Assembly: GCA_009835515.1 (NCBI GenBank)
Contig: VXXH01000210.1
Coordinates: forward strand, 1 to 8,501
From: Candidatus Poribacteria bacterium
Lineage (GTDB): Bacteria; Poribacteria; WGA-4E; WGA-3G
DNA: 8,501 bases
Direction: 5' to 3'
Below, piece after piece: positions 1 through 6,521 of the stretch. Within the stretch, counting starts at the first letter, position 1. Every line of letters starts with the position of its first letter. The notes beneath the pieces were generated by a model. That model was not told where the DNA came from, made no database searches, and saw nothing but the letters and a program-made list of their open reading frames with translations. The translations under genes and the position numbers were made by a program.

Positions 1-61
1 ATAATTATACTATGTTTTCGCGCGATTGTCAAGTTTTTTTGGTGTCATAGCGTAGCAAAAT

Positions 62-90
62 TTGTTTTAATCTCCCAAAAGCAGTATAAT
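62..90 (+). promoter_or_regulatory. sigma70-type promoter for the TrpD-like gene
   Basis: A perfect -10 hexamer TATAAT lies at 85-90. TTGTTT at 62-67 can serve as the -35 box (four of six consensus bases), with an exact 17-bp spacer between them. The surrounding 1-104 stretch is AT-rich and holds no gene. Transcription would begin near 97, which leaves a leader of about 68 nt before the ATG at 165 that I prefer as the start. The hexamers are seen directly; promoter activity is inferred. Confidence 0.65.
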
Positions 91-149
91 AGAATCAACT
101 TCTCTTGTCAAAGACTTTGCACCGTAGAAATGTGATGGGCGTTACGCTC

Positions 150-154
150 GGAGG
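150..154 (+). promoter_or_regulatory. Shine-Dalgarno site deciding the start of the TrpD-like gene
   Basis: GGAGG sits 10 nt before the ATG at 165. The longer frame begins with TTG at 105, which has no purine-rich site before it and would lie only about 8 nt from the predicted transcription start. A further ATG at 135 also lacks a ribosome site. This motif therefore argues for translation from 165. Confidence 0.6.
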
Positions 155-164
155 ACCGCCTGAA

Positions 165-1640
165 ATGGCAGATTTTGATTCTCTTTCATATACACCGGCA
201 TATCCAGGTCCGAATGATGATGTGCTTGAGGCACAGGCACGCGTTTGCACAGGACCGCATCAGACACGTCCGTTGGGTGTGAACCCGTCGGATTTCCCGC
301 AACCGGCACCCATTCTCGAAACAATTTTAAAATCCATAACGGGTGAACTCTCAGCATCGGATGCTGCATCAGCGGCACAAATGGGTGCGTTTTTCGCGGC
401 GATGACGCTCCGCGCCTATTTCCCTAAAGCGACGCAGTGGAGTCCAGCAGAAGCAGCGGCGTTTCGTAAATACCACTCGGTATTGACAGCACAACTGCCA
501 CCGGAAATTCAATATCTCATGAACCCTGAACAGGGTTATGTCCCTGCGAACGCGACAGAGGCGGTTGTCGTGAAGGCATTGGAAAAGATTTTACGGGCAA
601 AACATTTAGGTTACGCCGAAACGCGCGAGATGTGTGAGGCAATCCTCAGTGATGCTGTCAACCCTGCGTTCAAAGGTGCCGCACTGATCGGGCAACGGAT
701 GAACCGTGAAACTTACGAAGAGGTTAGAGGTTATCTTGATGCGTTTTTCGGACCGGAAGCAGTCGAGCCAATTGATGTCGCGGCACTCACACATTTTGGG
801 CAGCCTTACGATGGCGCGACGCGCTATTTTCGTCCGACACTGTTTGTAGCAGCGGTGCGTGCTGCACTCGGCGAGGCATCGCTTCTCCATAGCGTGGACG
901 CAATGCCGCCGAAAAACGGTGTGACAGAGGAGACAATCTTAAAGACTCTCGGTGCTAACACACAACTCTCGCTTACGCAGACGGCTTCACTGATTACAGA
1001 CGCATCGGTGGGATTTGGGTATATTAGTCAGCGTGAGTATTGTCGCGCTGCTTACGATTTGCGTGAATTGCGGGTGCATATCAAGAAACGTCCGCCTTGG
1101 GCAGCGACGGAAAAGGCACAGCAGTTCTTTTCGGCACGGGAGTCGAATTATATGGTGCTTGGTTACTACCATATCGGTTATGAGAAACCGCTGCTGCAAT
1201 TGGCGTGGGAACGTGGTTTTGATGCGGCTGTTGCTATCAAGGGTGAGGAAGGCACAAGTCACTATGCGCTGCGTCTCGGCAAACCGTCTACAAGCGACAG
1301 GATGGCGGTCAACTATTCGCAAGGCTTTCGGCGTGTGGATGATGCGCGCGAAGACTTCGCGATGGATATAGACCCAGCGGTTTATGGAATTGCGTATATG
1401 CGGAGTCCGCGTCCAGAAGTCGCGAGCGCAGAAGCGTTTGCGGAATTAGGCGTGGCGGCTCTATCGGGTGAAAAAGGACATATTTACGATAGGATTCTAC
1501 TGAATACGGCGATGGTAGATTATCTATTAGGGATTTGCCCTGAACCTACGGAGGCATTTGCACGGACGCGGTCGGTGATGGACAGTGGACGCGCGTCGGA
1601 GCATTTGCAGGCGTATGTCAGAGAGAGTCATCAGGTATAG
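165..1640 (+). CDS. anthranilate phosphoribosyltransferase-like (glycosyl transferase family 3) protein
   Basis: This 491-residue protein resembles TrpD/GT3-fold proteins, but its substrate is unknown. The frame is open back to a TTG at 105; I place the start at ATG 165 because GGAGG precedes it. The first 200 or so residues seem to hold two copies of the helical GT3 N-terminal domain: one begins near ILETILKSITGELSASDAAS (about residues 50-100) and the other near ALEKILRAKHLGYAETRE (about 138-195). The catalytic-type alpha/beta domain follows, with FGQPYDGATRYFRPT around 211-225 where TrpD has its glycine-rich GTGGD loop. KGEEGTSHY near 359-367 replaces the TrpD Asp-Glu metal motif and resembles the GTEGE phrase I recall from the YbiB/TrpD2 branch. 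The C-terminus (ALSGEKGHIYDRILLNTA) is typical of the family. TrpD is usually about 340 residues, so this protein is long. Tryptophan synthesis should not be assumed, because no trp neighbours are present and key motifs differ. Confidence 0.75.
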   Translation: MADFDSLSYTPAYPGPNDDVLEAQARVCTGPHQTRPLGVNPSDFPQPAPILETILKSITGELSASDAASAAQMGAFFAAMTLRAYFPKATQWSPAEAAAFRKYHSVLTAQLPPEIQYLMNPEQGYVPANATEAVVVKALEKILRAKHLGYAETREMCEAILSDAVNPAFKGAALIGQRMNRETYEEVRGYLDAFFGPEAVEPIDVAALTHFGQPYDGATRYFRPTLFVAAVRAALGEASLLHSVDAMPPKNGVTEETILKTLGANTQLSLTQTASLITDASVGFGYISQREYCRAAYDLRELRVHIKKRPPWAATEKAQQFFSARESNYMVLGYYHIGYEKPLLQLAWERGFDAAVAIKGEEGTSHYALRLGKPSTSDRMAVNYSQGFRRVDDAREDFAMDIDPAVYGIAYMRSPRPEVASAEAFAELGVAALSGEKGHIYDRILLNTAMVDYLLGICPEPTEAFARTRSVMDSGRASEHLQAYVRESHQV

Positions 1641-1760
1641 CATTTTTCAGCATCAACAGCGCATCTCATAAATAGTTTGATCGCATTGGAAGAAACCCCT
1701 AAAAAATCAACGGTATGAAGGTTCTCCGTATGGCATTCTCCGCCCTTATCAGCGGACTTT

Positions 1761-1789
1761 AAGACAGAATGCGTAAGTCGTAATAAAAT
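1761..1789 (+). promoter_or_regulatory. possible promoter for the isomerase-bioF pair
   Basis: AAGACA at 1761-1766 (four of six -35 bases, lacking the leading TT) and TAAAAT at 1784-1789 (five of six -10 bases) are separated by 17 bp. Transcription would start near 1796, giving a leader of about 23 nt that contains the AGAGG ribosome site at 1804-1808. The geometry is good but the -35 box is weak. The rest of the 1641-1818 gap shows no gene and no convincing terminator. Confidence 0.35.
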
Positions 1790-1818
1790 GTTTAAAACGA
1801 AACAGAGGTTATATTATA

Positions 1819-2733
1819 ATGCAACTCGGATTTGTGAGCGCGATTTTGCCGGAACAGTCGTTGACAGAAGTCGTCCAATTCGCGGCTGATACCGGCTTTG
1901 ATTGCGTCGAATTGATGTGCTGGCCGAAGGGGAAAGCGGAACGGCGTTATGCAGGCGTTACACACGTTGATGTAGCGGATCTTTCAGATGCGGAAGCAGA
2001 TAACATCCTACAATGCGTCTCGGATGCCGGGATAACGATCAGTGGTTTAGGCTATTATCCGAACCCATTGACTCCTGATGAAACCGAAGCGGCTATCTAC
2101 AGTGAACACCTTAAGAAACTGATTTTGGCAGCAGAGCGTCTGTCAATAGACATCGTGAACACGTTCATCGGCAGAGATCAGACGCGCACGATAGATGAGA
2201 ATTGGCACCGCTTTAAGAAGGTCTGGAAACCGCTCATCCAATTCGCCGCCGACCACGGCATCCAAATCGGGATTGAGAATTGCCCTATGTTTTTCACTGC
2301 GGACGAATGGCCCGCTGGACAGAACCTCGCCTACTGCCCCGCCGTTTGGGAACGCATGTTTACGGAAATCCCATCCCCGAACTTCGGACTCAACTTCGAC
2401 CCATCCCACTTTATATGGCTCCAGATGGACTATCTGAAACCGCTTGTTACCTTCGCCGATCGAATCTTCCACGTGCATGCAAAGGATGTACGGTTAGACA
2501 GGGCAAAGCTTGATGAAGTCGGTATCCTCGCAACGCCTTTGTCGTATCATACACCGAAACTGCCGGGACTTGGTGATGTCGATTGGGGAAGTTTCTTCTC
2601 TGTCTTGAGCGATACTGGCTACCAAGGCGCGGTCTGTGTTGAAGTAGAGGATCGGGCTTATGAAGAGACCTTAGAGATGCGACAACGCTCTTTGCAACAG
2701 AGCCATCTTTTCCTGAGACAGTTCATGGGGTGA
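1819..2733 (+). CDS. sugar phosphate isomerase/epimerase-like TIM-barrel protein (AP endonuclease family 2)
   Basis: This 304-residue protein has the length and pattern of the xylose-isomerase-like TIM barrel family (COG1082 type). Such enzymes isomerise or epimerise sugars or related polyols with a divalent metal. It opens with a beta strand ([10 protein letters not shown]), and strands and helices alternate throughout. The expected metal ligands are visible: E153 in GIENCP, D194 and H197 in NFDPSH, H220 in HVHAKD, and E275 in VCVEVED. No signal peptide is present, so it should be cytoplasmic. AGAGG at 1804-1808 lies 10 nt before the ATG. The stop is followed after 3 nt by the BioF-type gene, which implies one operon. 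The substrate cannot be read from sequence; hydroxypyruvate isomerase, tagatose/allulose epimerase or inosose-type activities are all possible in this superfamily. Confidence 0.85.
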   Translation: MQLGFVSAILPEQSLTEVVQFAADTGFDCVELMCWPKGKAERRYAGVTHVDVADLSDAEADNILQCVSDAGITISGLGYYPNPLTPDETEAAIYSEHLKKLILAAERLSIDIVNTFIGRDQTRTIDENWHRFKKVWKPLIQFAADHGIQIGIENCPMFFTADEWPAGQNLAYCPAVWERMFTEIPSPNFGLNFDPSHFIWLQMDYLKPLVTFADRIFHVHAKDVRLDRAKLDEVGILATPLSYHTPKLPGLGDVDWGSFFSVLSDTGYQGAVCVEVEDRAYEETLEMRQRSLQQSHLFLRQFMG

Positions 2734-2734
2734 G
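2727..2734 (+). promoter_or_regulatory. ribosome binding site inside the upstream stop codon
   Basis: GGGGTGAG overlaps the TGA stop of the isomerase gene (2731-2733), and the next ATG is at 2737. GGTGA can pair with the distal part of the anti-Shine-Dalgarno, which fits its short spacing to the start. The arrangement points to translational coupling of the two genes. Confidence 0.5.
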
Positions 2735-2736
2735 AG

Positions 2737-3906
2737 ATGGATAGCCACGATTGGTTGGATACAGAATGCGCGGCACTCGAACAAGCAGGCTTACGTCGTC
2801 ACCTCCGCACTGTCATGAGCGCGCCCACAGGAACAATCAACCTTGATGGACGCGATGTTGTGCTGCTCGGTTCAAACAATTATCTGGGGTTAAGCACACA
2901 CCCACAGGTGATCGCCGCTGCTGTTGAAGCGACGCGAACTTTCGGGACAGGGGCAAGTGGATCGCGTCTCATCTCCGGGAACAGCGAACGCTACACAACG
3001 TTAGAAACCAACCTCGCCAAAACGAAGCACACCGAAGCCGCGCTTGTCTTCAGTTCAGGGTACGCTGCCAATACGAGCATTATTCCGGTGCTTGCGGATG
3101 GAGACGACCTCATCTTGAGCGACGCACTTAACCACGCCAGCATCATTGATGGATGCCGTCTCAGTCGTGCCACCAAAAAGGTTTATCGGCATTGCGATGT
3201 GGAGCATCTCAAGACTTTGTTATCGGAATCGACCGCGTTCCGGCGGCGACTCATCGTGACGGATAGTGTTTTCAGTATGGATGGCGATATTGCACCACTA
3301 CGGGATATTTATGAAGTCGCTACACATTACAATGCGATGTTACTGGTAGATGATGCCCATGGGTTTGGCGTGTTAGGAAAAGACGGGAGCGGGACCGTTA
3401 CGCATTTTGGATTAGAAGGGACAGATATTATTCAGATGGGTACACTCAGCAAGGCAGTCGGTGCACTCGGCGGATATATCGCTGGGAGTCGCGCGCTGAT
3501 TGAATTGCTCATTAACAAGGCGCGCGGTTTCATCTTCACGACAGGATTACCACCTGCGACCTTGGCAGCGGCGAATGCTGCACTTGATGTGATGTGCTCT
3601 TCGCCTGAATTACGACAACGTCTATTCTTACACGCGAAATGTCTCAAAACGGCGTTGACTGATTTAGGGTATACGGTACTACCGAGTGAAACGCAGATCA
3701 TTCCCGTAGTATTAGGGAGTCCGCAACAAACAACAAGTATGGCGGATACCTTACTCGCCGAGGGAGTGTTCGCGCCAGCGATCCGTCCCCCGGCTGTGCC
3801 GCCGGACACGAGTCGTCTACGGCTTACCGTCATGGCAACACACACTGAAGCAGAGATACAACAGGCAATTGCTGGGTTTGCAACGGTTTTTCCCAAGACC
3901 CGTTAG
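2737..3906 (+). CDS. bioF: 8-amino-7-oxononanoate synthase (BioF-type alpha-oxoamine synthase, PLP)
   Basis: This 389-residue protein matches the usual length of the alpha-oxoamine synthase family. BioF condenses L-alanine with pimeloyl-CoA or pimeloyl-ACP to form 8-amino-7-oxononanoate, the first step of biotin ring assembly. Motifs in order are SNNYLGL (46-52), [12 protein letters not shown] (71-82), LNHASIIDG with H133 expected to stack on [14 protein letters not shown] with D205 and H208, and [12 protein letters not shown] with the Schiff-base lysine K239. The C-terminal phrase [17 protein letters not shown] (348-364) is characteristic of BioF and argues against 2-amino-3-ketobutyrate CoA ligase. 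No other biotin genes are in the window. Its partner is instead a sugar-isomerase-like gene, so a different amino acid or acyl substrate is possible. The protein is soluble and appears intact. Confidence 0.8.
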   Translation: MDSHDWLDTECAALEQAGLRRHLRTVMSAPTGTINLDGRDVVLLGSNNYLGLSTHPQVIAAAVEATRTFGTGASGSRLISGNSERYTTLETNLAKTKHTEAALVFSSGYAANTSIIPVLADGDDLILSDALNHASIIDGCRLSRATKKVYRHCDVEHLKTLLSESTAFRRRLIVTDSVFSMDGDIAPLRDIYEVATHYNAMLLVDDAHGFGVLGKDGSGTVTHFGLEGTDIIQMGTLSKAVGALGGYIAGSRALIELLINKARGFIFTTGLPPATLAAANAALDVMCSSPELRQRLFLHAKCLKTALTDLGYTVLPSETQIIPVVLGSPQQTTSMADTLLAEGVFAPAIRPPAVPPDTSRLRLTVMATHTEAEIQQAIAGFATVFPKTR

Positions 3907-3915
3907 CAGTTTGTA

Positions 3916-3950
3916 ATCCTGAGAATCTAAAAATCCCGAAAATCTTGATT
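3916..3950 (+). repeat. degenerate tandem repeat of about 9 bp, ATC(C/T)nnnnn
   Basis: Four consecutive short units each begin with ATC: ATCCTGAGA, ATCTAAAA, ATCCCGAAA and ATCTTGATT. They occupy the gap just after the bioF stop. The units are similar but not identical and one is 8 nt long. Runs of this AATCCTGAAAATCC type ending in GATTCAGAC are something I recall between genes of several environmental bacteria. I see no coding or promoter function in it. Confidence 0.45.
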
Positions 3951-4021
3951 CAGACAATTAGCACCCACCGAAACGCCTTATCCTCATAATTGAATGGCCC
4001 TGCCAAACCACCCTTTATTCC

Positions 4022-4050
4022 TTGATTTTTTTCCCACCTCGTGCTATACT
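4022..4050 (+). promoter_or_regulatory. extended -10 sigma70-type promoter for the cupin-M20 operon
   Basis: TTGATT at 4022-4027 and TATACT at 4045-4050 are separated by exactly 17 bp. The TGC just before the -10 box supplies an extended -10 element. Transcription would start near 4057, leaving about 28 nt before the ATG at 4085. This also shows that a TTG codon at 4022, in frame with the cupin, is part of the promoter rather than the protein start. Confidence 0.7.
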
Positions 4051-4084
4051 GCGTCAAATCTTAGTGAAGGCAGCGGAATTAAAA

Positions 4085-4498
4085 ATGAGCACTAAAGCAC
4101 ATATAATCGATTTTGAAAAACAAGACCCAATCGACCGAGGCACTGGTGTGAAAACTGTGCCGTTAGCCGGTAAATGGCTCGACTCCACCTCGCTGACTAA
4201 CGGCGTGACGATGTTTGACCCCGGCGCAGCGATCGCACGCCACTACCATAATTGCGATGAATCCGTTACGATTCTCGAAGGCGAAGCCTCCTGTGAGGTT
4301 GACGGCGAAATTTTTACGATGAAAGCCTACGACACGACATTCGTCCCCGCTGGCATCCCACACCGGTTCTGGAATGAAAGCAATGCCCCCATGAAAATCT
4401 TGTGGACTTACGCCTCTGTTAGCGTGACCCGTACCTTCACGGAAACGGGTGAAACAGTGGGACACTTGTCCGCTGGGGATCAGGCAGTCGTTACTTGA
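4085..4498 (+). CDS. cupin domain protein (single-domain, cupin 2 type)
   Basis: This is a 137-residue single beta-barrel cupin. Motif 1 is visible as PGAAIARHYHNCDESVTILE followed by G, giving the HxH and Glu metal ligands; motif 2 is AYDTTFVPAGIPHRFWN, with the third histidine. All four usual metal-binding residues are therefore present, so a metal-dependent enzyme or small-molecule binding role is possible. The first glycine of motif 2 is replaced by alanine. The frame continues upstream to a TTG at 4022, but those codons overlap a well-formed promoter, so I start at ATG 4085; a GTG at 4064 is a weaker alternative. The ribosome site is poor (CGGAA about 8 nt upstream). The M20 hydrolase gene follows after 21 nt and is probably co-transcribed. 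The substrate is unknown. Confidence 0.85.
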   Translation: MSTKAHIIDFEKQDPIDRGTGVKTVPLAGKWLDSTSLTNGVTMFDPGAAIARHYHNCDESVTILEGEASCEVDGEIFTMKAYDTTFVPAGIPHRFWNESNAPMKILWTYASVSVTRTFTETGETVGHLSAGDQAVVT

Positions 4499-4519
4499 CA
4501 GCGACTGAGGAGATCTAAA

Positions 4520-5758
4520 ATGTCCGTACAAGCCTACATCAAGGACAATCAAGCCGCACTTTGTGCGTTGCTGCAGGAACTCGTCAGGATTCCTACTGTC
4601 AATCCGCCGGGCGAGAATTATGCCGAGATTGTTGGGCTGCTTGCGGCGAAATGCAAGGCACTCGGCATGCAGACCCGGATTGCCAAAGTCCCAAAACGGC
4701 GTGCTGAGCAGGTGATCCCAAATGCCGATAGCCACCCACGGCTAAATCTCATCGCGCGTTGGGACGTAGGGGCAGAGAAGACGGTACATTTCAACGCACA
4801 CTACGATGTGGTTCCCGTTGCAGGGGCGTGGCGTTTCGGCAATCCGTTCAGCGGTGAGATTGATGGTGAATGGCTTTACGGACGCGGTGCCGACGATATG
4901 AAGGATGCCATCGCTGCACTCCTGTTTGCAATCGAAGCCATCCAAGCAACCGACACAAAACCGAAATTCAACATCGAATGCTCGTTCACTTGCGACGAAG
5001 AGACCGGGGGTCAGTTAGGGGCAGGATATGTTGTCGAAACAGGTTTGGTTAATGCGGACTATGTTGTTAACTGTGAGGGTGGTGCGGAGATGAACATCGG
5101 CAACGGGCATAACGGCGTACTCTGGTTAGAAATTGAAGTCAAGGGGAAAGCGGCGCACGGGGCGCAGCCGGATAAGGGGATAAACGCTTTTGAGAAGACC
5201 GCCGAACTTGTGACAGCACTCCAACGGGTTAAACGGAATTTGAAATCACCAGAGCGTGCATTTAAGCTTCCTGACGGTAGCGACCGCTATCCCACATTGA
5301 ACATCGGTGGAACCTTTCGCGGAACCGACGGCGACAAAATCAACACTGTTCCAGCAAGCGTTACGTTCTCAGTTGACCGACGAATTACCCCGAACGAGGA
5401 ACTTGAATTTGCCGAACTCGAATTGCGGGAAGCGATTTCCGGCGCATGCCAATACTATCCCGATTTAGAGGCAGAGGCACGCGCACTCTTGCGCATCGAA
5501 CCCTGTTTGACGGATACCGCTTCACCGATAGCGCAGGCGTTCGCCGATGCGGTGCGTATCGTCCGTTTCAATCAACCGCAATTTAAAGGCACTACCGGAT
5601 TTACAGACTTGCACTATTTCGTCAATACAGGGTTGCCGGGAATCGGCTACGGACCGAGCGGGGAGGGTGGACATGCCATCAATGAGCGCGTACATATCCC
5701 CGATCTCGTGCGGACTTCCGCTATCTACGCAACCTTCATGACACGCGCAGAACTTTAA
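4520..5758 (+). CDS. M20 family metallohydrolase (ArgE/DapE/ACY1/CPG2 type)
   Basis: This 412-residue protein is a co-catalytic zinc amidohydrolase of the M20 family, which cleaves N-acyl amino acids or small peptides. Metal and catalytic residues are visible: H94 and D96 in HYDVVP, D126 in GRGADDMKD, the pair E160/E161 in CDEETGG, E186 in NCEGG, and H385 in GEGGHAINE. The lid/dimerisation domain is recognisable from KGKAAHGAQPDKGINA (208-223), including the conserved H213. GAGGAG at 4507-4512 lies 7 nt before the ATG, an excellent ribosome site. No signal peptide is evident, so it should be cytoplasmic. It follows the cupin gene by 21 nt under the same promoter. The family splits poorly by sequence: acetylornithine deacetylase, succinyl-diaminopimelate desuccinylase, aminoacylase and carboxypeptidase-like activities are all possible, and no arginine or lysine genes are nearby to decide. 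Confidence 0.88.
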   Translation: MSVQAYIKDNQAALCALLQELVRIPTVNPPGENYAEIVGLLAAKCKALGMQTRIAKVPKRRAEQVIPNADSHPRLNLIARWDVGAEKTVHFNAHYDVVPVAGAWRFGNPFSGEIDGEWLYGRGADDMKDAIAALLFAIEAIQATDTKPKFNIECSFTCDEETGGQLGAGYVVETGLVNADYVVNCEGGAEMNIGNGHNGVLWLEIEVKGKAAHGAQPDKGINAFEKTAELVTALQRVKRNLKSPERAFKLPDGSDRYPTLNIGGTFRGTDGDKINTVPASVTFSVDRRITPNEELEFAELELREAISGACQYYPDLEAEARALLRIEPCLTDTASPIAQAFADAVRIVRFNQPQFKGTTGFTDLHYFVNTGLPGIGYGPSGEGGHAINERVHIPDLVRTSAIYATFMTRAEL

Positions 5759-5776
5759 AATACACTAAAATACACT
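5757..5776 (+). repeat. perfect 10-bp tandem duplication AAAATACACT
   Basis: Two identical adjacent copies of AAAATACACT occupy 5757-5766 and 5767-5776. The first two bases belong to the TAA stop of the M20 gene. The copies look like a recent slippage duplication. TACACT is only a weak match to a -10 box and no -35 partner is found. Confidence 0.75.
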
Positions 5777-5779
5777 GTA

Positions 5780-5804
5780 GCGCGAGGTTTCCGTGCCTTA
5801 GCGC
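5780..5804 (+). other. imperfect hairpin in the gap before the WD40 gene
   Basis: GCGC (5780-5783) can pair with GCGC (5801-5804) and AGG (5785-5787) with CCT (5796-5798). The loop is 8 nt and a small internal bulge separates the stems. There is no T-run after it, so it is not a standard intrinsic terminator. It could weakly separate the M20 and WD40 transcripts or be a decayed intergenic repeat. Confidence 0.3.
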
Positions 5805-5834
5805 ATTCCATAAAAGATAAAAGAGGTTAATATA

Positions 5835-6521
5835 ATGCAAAACCGAAGACCCGCATCGTTGAATGTGGTCCCAAAAGACACCATAGGAGCGACATGGGCA
5901 TTGCCGGAGGGGGCAATTGCTCGATTCGGAAAAGGGGAAGTAGATCACGGTAATGTTAAGGTATCTCCGGATGGCACGTATTTTGCTGTCGGGACCGGCA
6001 TGGGACTCTGGTGGTATGATGTCCCGTCAATGTCCCCGATTTCGTTGTGGGAAACGAAAAGGGGAATGGTTAATTCCATCGATTTTTCGCATGATGGCAA
6101 ATGGATCATCATTGATACTTCAGATGGCATCATTAAAATACTGGATGTTCAAAGCGGCGCGTGCGCCACGCACATAGAAGGGCACAATGCTTCTGCGGGG
6201 CTTGCCTGCTCATCGAACAGTAAATGGATTGCTATTGCTGCTTCTGGTCTTGTTAAGGTATTGGATATTCACAGCGACGCGTGCGTCGCGCAGATGGATC
6301 GAGGCGCGCACGAATTCCAATCGAATGTTTGCCAACTCGAATTTTCACCGGATGGCAGATTCCTCGCCGCTGCTACACCATCAAATCCTCACACTGAAGA
6401 CCCGCAAACTTACGATGGCATCCAGAGACAGGTGAAGCAATTGTCAAGTTTGCGGGTAGAAATTTTGCCTTTTCTCCCGACAGTCGTCTGCTGGCAGGTG
6501 CGGCTGCTGATGAGACTTTGA
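5835..6521 (+). CDS. WD40 beta-propeller protein, N-terminal part (frameshifted)
   Basis: This is the 5' part of a WD40-repeat gene. AAGAGG at 5821-5826 lies 8 nt before the ATG. No signal peptide or membrane segment is seen. After a short leader with LPEGAIARFGKGEV (23-36) come blades beginning near VKVSPDGTYF (41), NSIDFSHDGKW (80), GLACSSNSKW (122) and QLEFSPDGRF (167). WD-type ends are YDV, KILDVQ and KVLDIH. The sequence makes sense to about D194 (codon 6414-6416). The remaining 34 residues have no WD40 character, because the frame has been lost, and the apparent stop at 6519-6521 is out of phase with the rest of the gene. The real protein continues in the frame that ends at 7897. WD40 propellers act as protein-interaction platforms; no partner can be named here. 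Confidence 0.8.
   Translation: MQNRRPASLNVVPKDTIGATWALPEGAIARFGKGEVDHGNVKVSPDGTYFAVGTGMGLWWYDVPSMSPISLWETKRGMVNSIDFSHDGKWIIIDTSDGIIKILDVQSGACATHIEGHNASAGLACSSNSKWIAIAASGLVKVLDIHSDACVAQMDRGAHEFQSNVCQLEFSPDGRFLAAATPSNPHTEDPQTYDGIQRQVKQLSSLRVEILPFLPTVVCWQVRLLMRL
6154..6169 (+). repeat. GC-rich quasi-palindrome in WD40 blade 2
   Basis: GGCGC (6156-6160) and GCGCC (6163-6167) form an inverted repeat around a central GT. A C/A mismatch (6155/6168) is followed by another G-C pair (6154/6169). It lies inside the coding sequence and encodes part of QSGACATHI. An almost identical, more perfect copy lies exactly 120 bp downstream. Confidence 0.6.
6274..6289 (+). repeat. GC-rich perfect palindrome in WD40 blade 3
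   Basis: GCGACGC (6274-6280) and GCGTCGC (6283-6289) form a seven-pair perfect inverted repeat around GT. It corresponds position by position to the quasi-palindrome at 6154-6169. The G-C pair at 6157/6166 is an A-T pair here (6277/6286), and the C/A mismatch is repaired to C-G. It encodes part of HSDACVAQM. Confidence 0.65.
6398..6442 (+). other. probable -1 frameshift site within the WD40 gene
   Basis: Upstream coding quality is in the frame of 5835 and downstream quality is in the frame that ends at 7897. The downstream frame is open only from 6398, because a TGA occupies 6395-6397 in that phase. It reads HPETGEAIVKFAG from 6419 and FAFSPDSRLLAG further on, which is ordinary WD40 sequence. 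If GATGG at 6414-6418 had been GATTGG, the product would read TYDWHPETGEAIVKFAG without interruption. I see no slippery heptamer that would support programmed frameshifting, so a true mutation or a sequencing/assembly error is more likely. Confidence 0.75.

Noticed and set aside
105..164. Twenty extra N-terminal codons of the TrpD-like gene from TTG 105
   Set aside because: No ribosome site precedes TTG 105, which lies almost at the predicted transcription start, while GGAGG precedes ATG 165.
1739..1756. TCCGC/GCGGA hairpin as a terminator after the TrpD-like gene
   Set aside because: The stem is only 5 bp with an 8-nt loop and there is no T-run after it.
1815..1820. TATAAT overlapping the ATG of the isomerase gene as a -10 box (same pattern at 5831-5836)
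   Set aside because: No -35 partner at the right distance, and transcription would begin inside the gene, past the visible ribosome site.
3432..3896. A 154-codon minus-strand frame opposite bioF
   Set aside because: It mirrors the conserved BioF coding frame and has no domain or ribosome site I could recognise.
4163..4735. A 190-codon open frame on the minus strand across the cupin and M20 genes
   Set aside because: It lies opposite two well-supported enzymes, has no recognisable domain, and is the expected shadow of their codon pattern.
6398..6442. Programmed ribosomal frameshifting in the WD40 gene
   Set aside because: No XXXYYYZ heptamer occurs in the overlap and no stimulatory structure is obvious, so a mutation or sequencing error is simpler.
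6518..6520. TTG at 6518 as the start of a separate downstream WD40 gene
   Set aside because: WD40 sequence continues upstream of it in the same frame to about 6419, there is no ribosome site, and it would begin in the middle of a blade.
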